In this document: in pieces, positions 34,573 through 46,960 of the stretch
Layout of the letters: every line of letters begins with the position of its first letter
How positions within the stretch are numbered: position 1 is the first letter of the stretch
NCBI GenBank assembly: GCA_002270565.1
Contig: NQMI01000115.1
Location: 78,323-142,322 of the forward strand
Source: Stenocarpella maydis
Taxonomy: Eukaryota; Ascomycota; Sordariomycetes; Diaporthales; Diaporthaceae
Length of the DNA: 64,000 nucleotides
Reading direction: 5' to 3'
Made by a program: the position numbers and the translations under genes
The notes under the pieces: model-generated
Seen by the model: the letters and a program-made list of their open reading frames with translations, nothing else
Databases searched by the model: none
Told to the model about the DNA's origin: nothing

Positions 34573-37497
34573 GCACACACACCCTGGGATAGGCCGGGGT
34601 TCTCATTTCCATTGTCCTGAATCCTGGCCTGCATTACGGGGTTGCTCGGGATGGTGTAAATGGTTGCTGAGGAGCGGCAAATCGAAATCCAGATACCCGG
34701 CCGTCGCCAGCCATATACATTATTGATCACCCAGAAAGAGTAATGAGCTCTTCGCTATACAAGAATCCCTCTTCACTGATGACACACCATTCTTCGTGCG
34801 TGGCACTGTCCCCATCGCTCCCTTGGCGTGAAGTTGGTCGTTTGACCCGTCTCGGTCTAGTGACTGCTCTCCTCTGCCCCTTCTTTGCCGTACATACCTG
34901 GTAGCGGAGGCAATCTTGGTTTTGAATGCCTCCCAGTGGCCGCCCGTACAGCCTAGTCATACCTAGTCGTATAGCTAATACCTGCCTTACGCCGGGGCCC
35001 TCCTGACCCGCCATACCAGGCTTTGGTGAGCCGTAGAGGTGGTCACTATGAACCCACGCATTACTTAATAGGATTTTGCTATTTAACGGCTGTCTCTAAG
35101 CTCTTATGATTATCATTATGATAGATATTATCAGGTTTTAATAAATCCCTGGGAATTTTAAATATATTTTACAGCAAAAAAATAATCACGGAGAGGAGTT
35201 AATTGCTAGAGAGTATGTATTTTGAACTGGAGGCTCGTTCTTTGGAGAAGACTCCCTCTTAATTTCTATATAGTGGGTCTCCTGCTTTGGGTCGCTGGGT
35301 GGTTGAAAATGAATCCCTTGTTTTCCCTTCTTATTGAGTCTGAATTTGAAGTCATTGGATTTGAGGGCTTTGAATTGTGGTCTTGAATTGATGGTGTTGA
35401 ACTTGAAGGTCTTGGAGAGGAGGTGGTGAAGGGAAGGTGTTGAAGTGTTGGAGAGGAAGGAACGAAGGCACCCCTCCCTTCCTGAGGTATATTAACGCAC
35501 CCCCCCCCAGCGACCTAATGACTATTGTTTTGCTCTGTGACTAATGATTTTAGCCCTTATAACTATTTTTTCCTTTATGGTCATTTCTCTTGGAAGGGTA
35601 TCAAATAGCTCTTTGACAACTTAGGAGAGAAGTTTATATATATTAAGAATATTTATGTATTGAGAAATGTCAAGGATTCTTTCAGGGGAGAGGTACTCAA
35701 ATAGCAATCTGGAGGTTATAGGGTCCCTCTCTGCGCCCCTCTAGTGCACTGTATGGCGCCCTTCGACTTGGGGGCCTCCAGTAAGCGCTTCTCAAGCCTT
35801 CTCCAGCCAGCCAACTCTCGTGTCCCGGCCAGTGAGACACGGAGGCTCTCCGTGCCAGCCTTCGTCCACGCCTTGACGCGATATCGATACCGACGGAGTT
35901 TCTACCAGATATTGAAGATAATGGTCATTTCTTGCAGCCGACGTGTAACATTCTGGGTTCATGTGAGAATCTCGCACTTCTCATTGTGAAGAGGGGGGGG
36001 GGAGGGGCTTACCTTTTGTGCTCCTTTTCCCCCCTGCATCTCGCGGCCATCCATGTATTGCTGGTATATCCTGTACTGCTCGACGTATCTCTTCCGAGGA
36101 CCATCCTCAGTGCCTCCGCATCCTCATCAGAGCGGCCGCCAGCCGGCAACAGAGGAACCCGCAAACGATCTTAAAAACGCACGGATTCGGTGGCGCATCT
36201 GGGTTAACCCCATACGGCTTTTTCCGTGAGCACATGGTTTCTACACGTCTGCTGTGTGTGTTGTTGCCTTTCCCGGTCCGGGTGAAAACGGTACTTGGTG
36301 TAACAGTTTTGGATCCGAGTCACAGTCTCAAGTTTACACTTGCATTTCCGGTATGTGGAAATGCGCACAATGATAGTGGGAAGAAGAAATACCATGTGAG
36401 ACGGCTTCAACATAAGCTAGATTCTCAGGCCACCTGCCTTAGGACTCGGCAAAAAAGTTAAGGGGGGGAGGGGAGGCAATTTGTCTTAGTCTTGAACCTG
36501 ATGGAGCCAGTTGCAAATCCGTCATGTATTCGTCTTGACGTACTAGGTAGTAGGCCGAGCTACGTGGCCGTAGTTCCCACCCTTAGTCTTGCAAGTCATT
36601 CAGCGTACGGTATGAGAGGATCCATTATTCCCTCTCAACTGTGATTTGCAACGGTCAGTATCAGTCCCGAGTTGGTATATCTCGGTAAAACTCTTTTCGC
36701 TGACGATGTTGGAAGTATAGCTTCTTAGGAATCCCGCTAGTGCTCGCTATTTCTCAGATAACTTTGGCTGCTAGTTGTGTTTAAAGTCTGGTCTGCGTCT
36801 ATAATTTGTGATTCTGTCAACCCTTATCTCGCTATCAGAGTGCTCTGGTACAGTCCTAATATGCCTGCCTTACCATAAGAATCCTTGTCTCCCAACTCTT
36901 GAACAATCTCAACAGTTTCGCTCTGCTTTGGGCTATCGAACCATCAACTCTACCGTAATATAATAATTCCGCTGTCTTTAGAATGCCTCCATGCTATAGC
37001 GGATCCGGTCGGTTGATTTCTGTCTATTAAAAAACTATTAACGTCAGAATTCGTTTGTTCACATATCTAAACTGAAATAATAGGGGGACGAGGACATCTG
37101 TGTGCTTGCATGCGGGCAACCCATCGTGTATGACTATTTTTCTGTGTATTGTGTTATGACTTCCATCAACTTGTAAACCGGGCCAAGGTGACACTCTCTA
37201 GACAGGGCGCACGCTCTATTATACAAGTCTCTCATATGAGCCTCCCTCTGTGCATGCTTTTCTCCACACAACCCATATGCCTTGATCAACAGCATCTGAA
37301 CGATGACACAACCACACATTCCATACCAACTCTGGTACAGGCATACAGGCACCTGGCAATCCTCAGCTTCCACTGAACGAAACTCTTCTTCCAATTGCAG
37401 AATTCGACAGATTCCACACATGAGTATTGATCACAAAGAACTGGTTAAGCCAGCCTCCCGCAAACCAATTTCACCGACTACATTGGCAAAGCTCCAG
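34573..37497. other. Intergenic region, partly AT-rich
   Basis: No gene recognised in 2.9 kb between MON1 and the large disordered-protein gene, which converge on it. 35080-35720 is AT-rich and ends in GC-rich runs (poly-C at about 35500). The rest is ordinary composition with short frames only. Likely holds both 3' untranslated regions. Confidence 0.5.
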
Positions 37498-40400
37498 TCA
37501 ATTAACCCTGCGTTTGGTTTTGCCCCAAGTTCGAAGCTTGTGTCTCGCGCCCTTCATGAGCTTTTCCAACTTGCTTCTCACTCCGCTCTTGGCTAAGATT
37601 TGTGGGCGAGGCCTGGAGTTGCTCGCTGATACGCACAGCTCTTTGTGAAAGCCTGCCTGTTGGCCGTCAGCAGCCGATGAAGCACCGATTCCGTTGCGAT
37701 TGTCATCCTTGTGACGTTGATCCTCAAGACGGTCATCCTGTGGGAGCTTGCTTATTAAAGGAGACCGATGATGGTTTCGAGATTCGGCGAGTTTCAATTT
37801 CAAATTGGAAATGCGCTTTCTCAACCCTTGCCGCGGCTTCACGATGCTGTTATCTGAAAAGAAGCTTTGTACCTCACATTCCGCACCTGGTTGGGAGTCG
37901 ACACTCGGTATGCGCAGCATATCCATATGTGTGTCGAGGGATGTGCCCCTAGTTTCCGCACCGGCAGGAACTTGCTGAATCCGTGCCACCAGCGTGTCCT
38001 TGGCCCCCGGCATCTCTACGTGGAACCGGCTGTGGAAGTTTCTTGGCTGAACCGGGGGTGTGCCATTATTCGCGACTGCAGCTCGTAAGGCAACAGCAGG
38101 GCTGAACAGGTCAATCGGCCCTCGGGAAGCAAGCTCCGACACAGTGGTGGATTTTTGTATGCCAGGCCGTCGTTTCACAGTTCCTGGGTCTTCGGGCACC
38201 AGAGACGTGAGGGTAGGGCGTGAGATCCTGATCGGAAGCTTCCGCTTCACAGGGGTAGTAGAATACTCTGTCGCTGTCGCAGCTGCATTCGAAGCTGGAG
38301 CCGAAGTCGCTGGTCGCTTGAAGTCTGGACGGGAAGCGCTTTTTGGAATGGCGTTTTCGCGGTTGGATCTACGCTCGTGCTGCTCCACCGAGAACGAAGC
38401 AGCATGCTTCAACTTCAGCCGCGGTTTGTGGGCATTCCGGTCAAAGACGAATGCATCATAGCCTTTGGGAGCCTCTCCCTCCTGAAAAGCATCAACCAGT
38501 GTGGAGCGGGCGTCTGTCAGTTGTGAGATTTCGAAGGGCTCGAACTCCATGGGCACGACAGCTGGCCCAAAAGGTGATTCAGGAGCGGGCGCGTACCCAG
38601 GGAGGGGTGGTAAAGCCTTCATCAACTGAGGAATACTATTTTTCACACGCAGCAGCTTTGCTGGTGAGATTGGCTGTGGAGTCAACGTCGGGCCACTACG
38701 AGTTGACACAACATGGTATTGGTGGGGTTCATCGACGGTAGTGTTGAGTCTCAGTGCTGTTGCTTGCCTTCTACTTCCACGGAGTGACGAGACTCGAGGT
38801 GGATATGGCAGTCCGTTGGTGGCTTCTCCGACACCTCCTTCCTTGAGCTCGCCCGGGGGCAGCCTATTTTTCGCATCTGGAGCTTCTTCCCTGCCTCGTG
38901 GTTGTGTACGAGGAACTTGACGAGAAACTTGTGATTTACTGCAGACGTCATCGGGATCTTCTGGACCTGGGGTCTGAAAATGATGGTCAACATGCTGGAC
39001 GAAGGACGCCAAATCAGACAAGCCCGAGCCCAAAGAATAAAAGCGACTGTCATGCCGAGGATGACAGCTCACCTTCGGAATTTTCGAGGAGACGTCGTCA
39101 GTCAGATGAGTTGTAGTGGTAGATGCAGACTTGGGCGAGGCCGGCAAGGTGTCCTGTACTCGCGCCGGGTCGACGTCCTCAACAGTGATATGGCCCTCGT
39201 GAGAGTCTCGAAGTGGATCGACGTCGCCCTTCGGGCCAACTACCCCATGGGGTGGCACGCCGGCGATGAATGCAGGGGTTTTGGGCTCTGATGGGTCATC
39301 AATTGTAGAAACATCGGATGTCATTTCGACGGCCATCGGTGCCTTTGCCTGGCCAAAATCCTTGATGGCACTCACTCCCTCTGCGGCCAGATCCTCGTCC
39401 ATAACTGGAGCTTGTTGCCCACAATCATCAACAAGACCAGCCATTCCCGTACATGGATGTGAGGCCAGATGATCCTTGGCGCGTTGTTTCGGAATGGGGT
39501 CGGCGTTGTAAGGTGGCGGAGGTATTTGCTGGTCTCGGGAACCAACTGGAGTGGTGCCTTCTTCAGGATGGTAACTTGCGTTTGCCTGTTCCTGAAGGTA
39601 AGCCTCAAACCCGTTCTTTGTATCCCCCACGGTCCCGAGACATTCTCCGGTGTCGTCCTGGAAAGCTCCGGGGCTAATCGGCGTCGAGATGCGCCGTGGA
39701 ATGGGTGCTATTGGAATGACGGGTGGCGGCTCTACGATATCCTCGAACTCCTCGCTGTAATCGTAGAATAGAGGCCTCTTCGGGACTGTTGCAACTCCTC
39801 GCACTCTTGACGATGTCTGGGCGTAGCCGCCGCTCATGGATGTCAAGCTCATTGTCCTCAGACTTTGACCTGATGAGCCACTTTCGAGCCTCTCACTGGG
39901 TCTCACATCGCCATCGTGAAGATGACTTGGCAGGAGTGGCCGATTTCGTGGTCTAGGAGGGTAGAAGCGAGTCGCAACATGGTTATCGGAGTGTGATCGT
40001 GTCTCAAGGCCAGCATCTTGTCTCGAAGAGAGCGGCATTGGATTTCTTGCGGTCTTGTACGGAAACAGCATCTTGTGGGGATGATGTGTTGTTCGCTGCC
40101 ATGCTATTAGTACTGGACCGACCACTTCCGAGCAATCTACTGGCACTGCGCAGCTCACATAAGATATTCTGTCGATCTCGACCATCCTGCTGTAGTCCAC
40201 ATCGCCAGTCTCAGTCAAAGCTGGAGAGGCAGGGCGAATGCCATGACGTGGCAGGCGAGTCGGGTAAGGGTAGGGGGATCTCGGGCGCTGTATCCTGGCC
40301 TGGTAGTCCTGGAAGTACTGGCTTCCGTTGGGCCGCGGCGTAAAATAGCCTCTGGGACCGCAACTGGTCATCGAGTACGACCTCGGCCCATAGTCATCAC

Positions 40401-40857
40401 ATGGGGTGGTGAGTGAGCTGGAAAGAGACTTGCTGCTGTGGTTCTCCGATCCATACATCGATATTATCTCAGAGGTGCTGTCGCGGTACGAAGGAAGCTG
40501 CTTTCGGTCGTCCCGGGCCGAGGGCCTGTCACTGCTTCTGGACCAAGGACGTGGCGGCTGGCGGAGGTCATTCAGGCTTGCTCGGGCTCGCAGACCACTG
40601 GGCCTGCCATAGAGTTGCTCGTGGACCCCGGTGACGTTGATGGAGAAGATCCCGATGTTTCCAGTCTCTGTCGTCTTCCTCAGCATGCCCTCTGCAGACG
40701 CGCCAGGGTCCAGGAAAGTATGCTCCCTGATGCTCCTGAGTGGCCTAAAAGGGGGGAACTGGTGTACGCAATCGGATCCAGCTCGAGCCTGGGTGGCGTA
40801 TGAGCTACTTAGCGCGCCATGGCTGGCGGAGCGCCTGGCGACTCGCTGCTGGCTCAT
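37498..40857 (-). CDS. Large disordered hypothetical protein (1119 aa, or 1098 aa if spliced)
   Basis: A single long frame, rich in Ser, Pro, Arg and Thr, with no globular domain that I recognise. The N-terminus carries repeated R-S/P-rich segments and Tyr-rich low complexity. The middle has acidic and Pro-rich stretches. The C-terminal 120 residues are strongly basic (K-L-E-K-L-M-K-G-A-R-H-K-L-R-T-W-G-K-T-K-R-R-V-N at the very end, given here as single letters). A 63-nt segment (40158-40096) has GTGAGC at its 5' end, a TACTAAT-type branch sequence and CAG. It is open and a multiple of three, so it is probably an in-frame intron; splicing would remove 21 residues. The great length of open frame argues that the gene is real. 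Function is unknown; a scaffold or nuclear role is only suggested by composition. Confidence 0.8.
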   Translation of the reverse strand: MSQQRVARRSASHGALSSSYATQARAGSDCVHQFPPFRPLRSIREHTFLDPGASAEGMLRKTTETGNIGIFSINVTGVHEQLYGRPSGLRARASLNDLRQPPRPWSRSSDRPSARDDRKQLPSYRDSTSEIISMYGSENHSSKSLSSSLTTPCDDYGPRSYSMTSCGPRGYFTPRPNGSQYFQDYQARIQRPRSPYPYPTRLPRHGIRPASPALTETGDVDYSRMVEIDRISYVSCAVPVDCSEVVGPVLIAWQRTTHHPHKMLFPYKTARNPMPLSSRQDAGLETRSHSDNHVATRFYPPRPRNRPLLPSHLHDGDVRPSERLESGSSGQSLRTMSLTSMSGGYAQTSSRVRGVATVPKRPLFYDYSEEFEDIVEPPPVIPIAPIPRRISTPISPGAFQDDTGECLGTVGDTKNGFEAYLQEQANASYHPEEGTTPVGSRDQQIPPPPYNADPIPKQRAKDHLASHPCTGMAGLVDDCGQQAPVMDEDLAAEGVSAIKDFGQAKAPMAVEMTSDVSTIDDPSEPKTPAFIAGVPPHGVVGPKGDVDPLRDSHEGHITVEDVDPARVQDTLPASPKSASTTTTHLTDDVSSKIPKVSCHPRHDSRFYSLGSGLSDLASFVQHVDHHFQTPGPEDPDDVCSKSQVSRQVPRTQPRGREEAPDAKNRLPPGELKEGGVGEATNGLPYPPRVSSLRGSRRQATALRLNTTVDEPHQYHVVSTRSGPTLTPQPISPAKLLRVKNSIPQLMKALPPLPGYAPAPESPFGPAVVPMEFEPFEISQLTDARSTLVDAFQEGEAPKGYDAFVFDRNAHKPRLKLKHAASFSVEQHERRSNRENAIPKSASRPDFKRPATSAPASNAAATATEYSTTPVKRKLPIRISRPTLTSLVPEDPGTVKRRPGIQKSTTVSELASRGPIDLFSPAVALRAAVANNGTPPVQPRNFHSRFHVEMPGAKDTLVARIQQVPAGAETRGTSLDTHMDMLRIPSVDSQPGAECEVQSFFSDNSIVKPRQGLRKRISNLKLKLAESRNHHRSPLISKLPQDDRLEDQRHKDDNRNGIGASSAADGQQAGFHKELCVSASNSRPRPQILAKSGVRSKLEKLMKGARHKLRTWGKTKRRVN
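40096..40158 (-). other. Probable in-frame 63-nt intron
   Basis: Minus-strand GTGAGC donor at 40158, branch-like TACTAAT about 10 nt before the CAG acceptor at 40096-40098. Length is a multiple of three with no stop, so frame analysis alone hides it. The 21 encoded residues (V-S-C-A-V-P and on) differ in character from the disordered flanks, having more Val, Cys and Trp. Confidence 0.5.
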
Positions 40858-43800
40858 TCTGACCGATGGGAGTGGGCAGTCGGACAGGCGATGAGTTCCA
40901 ACTGACGGGGTTCTGGGAAAAAAGAATACTGGACCACGCGAAGGCGATGCGTGAGCAGATATGTATGATATATGCTTGTGGGATGGACCCTCCCGGCTTT
41001 GTAATCAAAATCCAAGATGGCGACGGCGACTCGACGTGATGGCTCGTGGGGGGGAAAGGATTGCAAGACAATCATGATGGTCGAATGCTTCAAGGAGAAC
41101 CGTTGACCCCGTCGTCAAGGTGGACACAGGTCCCGCTGGGATAAGGCAAAAAGGGAAGGAGTGAGCGGTTGAGGTGCTCCTTCTCCGGCCGAGGCTCTCG
41201 ATGTTGGGAGGAACAAAAACAGCAAGGAAGGCTGGTTCATACCCCAAAGCAAGCACCAACAGCCATGAAGCGGATCGTCCAGCAGCTTCTCTCTATGCCA
41301 CAACTTATGCCGCTGACCATGGGGTGGTAAAGCAAGGAGCCGGGCAATGCTATTCGATGTTTATTCCCCAAGTATTTCTTGCCACCGGGCAACGCAGAAG
41401 AGGTACGAGGCAGTGCGACATCCATCGACGCGAAGTTGGCCACACCTCCTGGTACACCTTTGCACCAGGGGGACTGCTCACAGTAGTTACATCTCCTGGC
41501 CCCTGCCTGTCCCTACCGTCACTGGTAGCACCTGTCCCGCCTGCTACCACAACTCTCTAGTGGCGTACAGGCTCGTAGTCGTCCCGGAAAGCATTTTCTC
41601 TCTTTTTGCTGTTTTTTACCGGATAGAGAACTGATATCTTGATCACTGCGTAGATGAGTTCAGCAGGTGCTGTAGCAGCAAGTTGGGGATTCACTTACAT
41701 GGCGTGGACTGCTATGGCGTCTAATCAGAAGCCGGACAGTCAAGAGAGGAGCGAAGTGCCGAAGTGCTTTTTTGGGTTTTTGTTGTTCTTTTCAGCCTGT
41801 AAAGCCAAGCATCCCATCCAGTTCTCGTCCATATACTGGCATGATCACCCCTTGGGTCTGGGGGTTGACTTGGCTGTGGGAGGCATATCGCAATAGCCAC
41901 TGACGCTTTGTATTACTCATGAGGAAATACCAGAGCTGATACTCTAGTCCCAAATTAACAAAGCCTGCTTAAGCAAAAATCCTCATCTATGCCAAAGACA
42001 TGGTGACACGGTGATAAGGTATATGACAAGACTGATCATGTCTTGCACAGGTGATAGTTCATGTCGGGAACCATTCGGAGGAGTAGTAGAAAAGTGACGC
42101 TGACTTGTGGTTCCTGTCTGCAAAATCGTCCTAGCGCAAGCCTAGAATTACGGGTAGTCATACAGCCTTGCGAGGTGAGCACCAGCGAGCGAAGCAATTG
42201 CATCTAGCCTGACAGACAATTGCTTGCCTCACTAGTAAATTCCCTCTTCTCTATGTACACAAGCAAGTAGCTCTTGGGGAGGGAGGTGAATGCTGCAGAG
42301 CCTGCGTGACATCTTCACACTCTGGGACCCTGTATCAGTCCTCGATGAAGTAGGACAAATGTCAACTCTCTGGCGTGGCCATTCTCCAAAATGACATCAG
42401 AGAAGAGGCATCAACATCGAGAAACAAACAAACCAAAAAAAAAAAAACATAACCAAAAAAGGCGCAGTTAAAGTTAGGAGATACTTAAATGCACTTGCTT
42501 GACCATGCAGGATGTGGTTGCCAAATTGGCATAGTATGCCTCTCTTGTTAGTGTTACAGACAAGGCAGGCAGAGGAAGACATCAACCACCCAGATGTGGA
42601 TAGGATACTTTGCTGTCAGTGCAATAACCCGTCAAGCCACGTTGAGGGTGCGCCTCAGCGGAAATACGGCAACCTGGGTGCATGACCGAGAACGATTTGA
42701 GATCCACGGACAGGTACTCCGAAGTTGGAGACAGATAATCCTCTTCTCGTAGTCGCTCGGTAAGCAACGGCAGTTGGCTGAAATGGCACGAGCAGTAACG
42801 GCCCAGTGGTTCCGTCAAGAGCGGCTGGCCGGATCTGGCTAGCTGCTGCCCCAGGCCTTGTCCATACGGGTGGGTAGTGATACCTACATAGTACCTAGCT
42901 AGGTACTTGACTTTATGTGGTGCTGCACCCTGGGGCAATTAAGGGTGTCATCATGGAACGAACAGCTGCTCTCACCACCTAGGTGCCCACTCAGAATATC
43001 AGAGGAAGAAGCCAGCAGTCATAATCAGACAGGTCTATCACTTAACCTAGGTACTATGGTAGACTTGAGATTGCTAAAGGTGAATTACATTATGCATCCC
43101 GGGGTCTGCATGGCCGTTAGTCTTTACCAGGTACCCGTCTAGGCAGACGGAAGTCCAGCACCAGAACAGCAGCGCTTATTCACAGGGGCCAGAATATGGG
43201 ATTTCTTAATACAGCAACATTCTTGCAGGTCTCTCAAGGATTCTCCATGGTCCAGGCAGGCTACAACCCCCTGCTTGTGAAGTGGGACCAGTGGCAACTA
43301 AGGGTCCTAGGTTGACCCTCCAGTAAGGCTAAAATGGGGGCATACCTGACCCGCCAAGAGCTGGAGGAGCTGGTGAATTGGAAAAGACACCTGTTCAATA
43401 CACCAGGTAGCCTTTGCTGCGCTTAGAAATCGCAGGGGGCCTTGTCCACCCTGCCCCATCTTATCAATATCTTTTATCCCAGGCTCCGTAACATCTACGC
43501 TTTCATCGCTTCCCTTCCTCCCTCAGCTTCTGGCCCTTCACTGAAGAGGATTGTTTCCACTCTTCTCTTCTAGCCATTCACTACGAAATTGCTTTCACCA
43601 GGCATATTTTTTATTGTCTGGACTGTTCGCACATTTCGGTTGCTCCCTTACCCCGCCAAGCAGCAAGTGGCTTAGAACACCAGCTTCCCAAGGTATGTTG
43701 TCAACTTGTCTGCCAACTGACCCTGCTCTATCCAGCACCAGAACGCGCCTCCCTGTGCCCTCTTCTTCCCCCAGCTTCCCACTCACAAAGCATTGCACTT

Positions 43801-43889
43801 GCGACCCCCACTGGCCAGCAGGTCCGTGACACACACACACACACTAACCAATACTCTCGCTCTTCAGAAGCAGCACCACACATACCAAA
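40858..43889. other. Intergenic region between divergent genes, no recognised gene
   Basis: About 3 kb between the minus-strand disordered-protein gene and PDI1 on the plus strand, so it contains both promoters. Short frames only. Palindromic CCTAGG-type motifs occur near 42890-42905, 42978 and 43046. 43530-43860 is pyrimidine-rich with a CA run at 43832-43845, as often seen just upstream of highly expressed fungal genes. I could not identify a clear unfolded-protein-response element. Confidence 0.5.
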
Positions 43890-45518
43890 ATGCCTTCCGT
43901 CCGGAATGTGGCCTGGGGCCTGCTCGCAGCCGCCGCAGTTGCCACTGCATCAGACGTCACCCAGCTGAAGAAGGACACCTTTGACGCCTTCGTCAAGGAG
44001 AACGATATCGTTCTTGCAGAGTGTATGTTGCCTCCCTGAATACCCACTGTCTTGGTTCGACAGCTCACAAGACCGCCTCAGTCTTCGCACCATGGTGTGG
44101 CCACTGCAAGGCCCTCGCCCCAGAATACGAGGAGGCCGCCACGACCCTGAAGGAGAAGGATATCAAGCTCATCAAGGTTGACTGCACAGAGGAGTCAGAG
44201 CTCTGCCAACAGTACGGTGTAGAGGGATACCCTACCCTCAAGGTCTTCCGTGGCCTGGACAATATCACCCCGTACAAGGGCCAGCGCAAAGCCTCTGCGT
44301 AAGCCTACCCACTTTTATGCCTTTACCCCAGTCCTCTCACGGTTTACTAATCATATGCTGTCTAGTATCACCTCGTACATGATCAAGCAGAGCCTTCCCG
44401 CCGTCTCCATCCTCACTACCGACACCCTCGAGGACTTCAAGAAGGCTGACAAGGCTGTCCTTGTTGCCTACTTCGATGCCTCAGATAAGGCCTCCAACGA
44501 GACCTTCACCAAGGTCGCCGAGAAGCTCCGCGACAACTACCCCTTCGGCGCAAGCAGTGATGCTGCGCTCGCCGAGGCTGAGGGCGTTACCGTCCCCGCT
44601 GTTGTTCTGTACAAGGACTTTGACGAGGGCAAGACCGTCTTCTCTGAGAAGTTTGATGTCGAGGCCATTGAGAGCTTCGCAAAGACCGCCGCCACCCCTC
44701 TGATTGGCGAGGTCGGCCCTGAGACCTACTCCGAGTACATGTCCTCGGGCAAGCCCCTGGCCTACATCTTCGCCGAGACCCCCGAGGAGCGCAAGGAGCT
44801 CAGCGAGGAGCTCAAGTCCATCGCCGAGGCCCAGCGTGGTGTTATCAACTTCGCCACCATTGACGCCAAGCAGTTCGGCGCGCACGCCGGCAACCTGAAC
44901 CTCAAGGCCGACTCATTCCCGGCCTTTGCCATCCAGGACACCGTCAAGAACCAGAAGTTCCCTTATGACCAGGAGAAGAAGATCGTTGCCAAGGACATCA
45001 AGCAGTTCGTTGAGGACTTTGTCGCCGGCAAGGTCGAGCCCAGCATCAAGTCCGAGCCCATCCCTGAGACCCAGGAGGGCCCTGTCACTATTGTTGTGGC
45101 TAAGAACTATGAGGACATCGTCAAGGATGACACCAAGGATGTCCTGATTGAGTTCTATGCCCCCTGGTGCGGTCACTGCAAGGCTCTTGCTCCCAAGTAT
45201 GATGAGCTGGCCACCCTTTACGCCAAGTCTGAGTTCAAAGACAAGGTCACCATCGCCAAGGTCGATGCCACTGCCAACGACGTCCCTGATGAGATCCAGG
45301 GCTTCCCTACCATCAAGCTCTACGCTGCCGGTGCCAAGGACTCTCCTGCTACCTACAGCGGCTCCCGCACCATTGAGGACCTGATTGACTTCATCGCTGA
45401 GAACGGCAAGTACAAGGCCAAGGTTTCGGTCGCTGAGGAGGAGACCCCCGTCGCCCCTGCGGCTACCGAGAAGACTGAGGAGGCCAAGGAGAAGGAGACG
45501 GAGCACGATGAGCTGTAG
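43890..45518 (+). CDS. pdi1: Protein disulfide isomerase
   Basis: Exons 43890-44022, 44082-44298 and 44366-45518 give 500 aa. Intron 1 (59 nt) is GTATGT to CTCAG, and intron 2 (67 nt) is GTAAGC to CTAG with a TACTAATC-like branch. The enzyme forms, breaks and isomerises disulfide bonds in the ER lumen. The N-terminal signal peptide ends near A20. The two catalytic thioredoxin-like domains carry C-G-H-C at residues 50-53 (F-A-P-W-C-G-H-C) and 385-388 (Y-A-P-W-C-G-H-C). Between them lie the redox-inactive b and b' domains, and an acidic Glu/Lys/Ala-rich tail ends in the ER-retrieval signal H-D-E-L. Domain order a-b-b'-a' and length match fungal PDI1. The start follows CCAAAATGCC. Confidence 0.97.
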
Positions 45519-46369
45519 AGAAGTGGTTTGTTATGGTGGTTTGATGCCTGGGATAGAGAAGGTTTGGGATTTCGATCTCTGGATTGGTTCGTTCGGATTG
45601 TTTAGGGAATGACGGTCACGATCAAAATAGTCAGTTGTGGCGCATGCGATAATGGGATCTTTTTTATGTACTGAAAGATTGCTTCCTCGTGCCTTGCACA
45701 AAGTTCCCGCTGATATGTTGCCACTGTTGTGCTGGTCTGCGTACAGCATCGCCTCGACCGCCGTCGTATGCGGCATGTGTGCTCAGAAGGGCTGTAGGCT
45801 GGGCCAGGTATACGTGTCGTTAATAGCAGGTTAGCGATCCGGTGACGCCGTGGAGAAGCTTGTACATGTAAAACATACACAGGGGAGAAAGTTCCTAGGG
45901 CTAGGTATCTGGGGCGGCCCACGCGGCGTGGACATAGCTTTAGGTCGGTCCGTGATAGTTGATGTCGTGGTGTCTGGAGCCTGGTCGACCATCTGGTCCG
46001 AGACGTCATGTTGCTGCCTCATGTACAGACGGTTGCCGGGCTATTTAGGAGGCGAATTGTTTGTGCAGATTGCTGGAATTTAAAACAGAACGTACGTACG
46101 ATAACCGGCTGCCAGACTTGCATAGCTGCACTGATGAGAGCTCCGGGAGCTGCATGTATGTACCTAGGTACGCAGGAGACCCCCTGCAGGTAAACCCCAA
46201 CAAGGCCATTGGCCAGGCGCCCCCCACCACATCTGGGGGCCGCGGTGACGTCTCAGGCGTCAAGCTTGCGGAGACACGCTAGCTACCCTGACTTGCACCT
46301 CGAACCCCTTCCCTTCTCGACCTCTCCCACCCTTGCCGACCTTTCCACAGACGAGACAGCCTGCCCAAG
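45519..46369. other. Intergenic region, no recognised gene
   Basis: 3' untranslated region of pdi1 and promoter of the next gene. Contains GTACCTAGGTACG near 46155, one of the recurrent CCTAGG palindromes of this window. Nothing coding. Confidence 0.6.
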
Positions 46370-46960
46370 ATGGCTGCAAGACTATCGCTGCTCTCATCGG
46401 GAGCCCGCGCCCTCTCCTCGACGGGCGGCGGCGCCCTAGCCCGACGATCGTTCCACAGTTCTGCCCCGAGGCTCTACGCCGCGCCCCTGCCTCCCAGCCG
46501 GCCCATGGGAGCTTTCCGAGGAGGGTCAGTCGCGTGATGGCGCCTTGCCGGAGACGATGATGTTAGAATCGTATGCTGACACAGAGGGGCATTAGATTGT
46601 TTGGTTTCCTGCTCGGTGCGACGCTCGCCGGCTCTGGGACATACTACTACGTCCTGCAAGACTACAAGGCGTCAAACGAGCTGCTCCAGGACGACATCTA
46701 TGTGCGTTGTTTACATTGATGATCCTCCTCTTCATACCGAGTCCTCGGACACGCTATTTATTGCCCACGCAAATCCCCCCCCCCCCCCGCACCATAATCG
46801 TCGCTTGCCTCGCACGTCCAAGCGGTCCGGACCCAAAGCGAGATGGCTAACCCTCTGTAACGTACCAATGTAGGCCCTGCAGGCAGCCACGCAGCGGATG
46901 AGCAACTACCTGACCACGCTCGAGGAGAAGATCGACACGATGGAGAAGAAGAAGAAATAA
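46370..46960 (+). CDS. Small mitochondrial membrane protein, three exons (115 aa)
   Basis: Exons are 46370-46524, 46596-46701 and 46874-46960. Intron 1 (71 nt) is GTCAGT to TTAG with TGCTGAC; intron 2 (172 nt) is GTGCGT to TGTAG. The frame is kept and ends in TAA. The N-terminus (A-A-R-L-S-L-L-S-S-G-A-R-A-L then R-R-S-F-H-S-S-A) is a classic arginine/serine-rich mitochondrial presequence. One membrane segment follows (about residues 53-72, L-F-G-F-L-L-G-A-T-L-A-G). A coiled-coil-like C-terminus ends in M-E-K-K-K-K. I recognise it only as a type of small conserved fungal protein without assigned function, likely in the inner membrane. Confidence 0.8.

Noticed and set aside
44481..45506. Leu/Gly-rich minus-strand frames of 134 and 197 codons
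   Set aside because: Antisense of PDI, produced by its strong codon bias.
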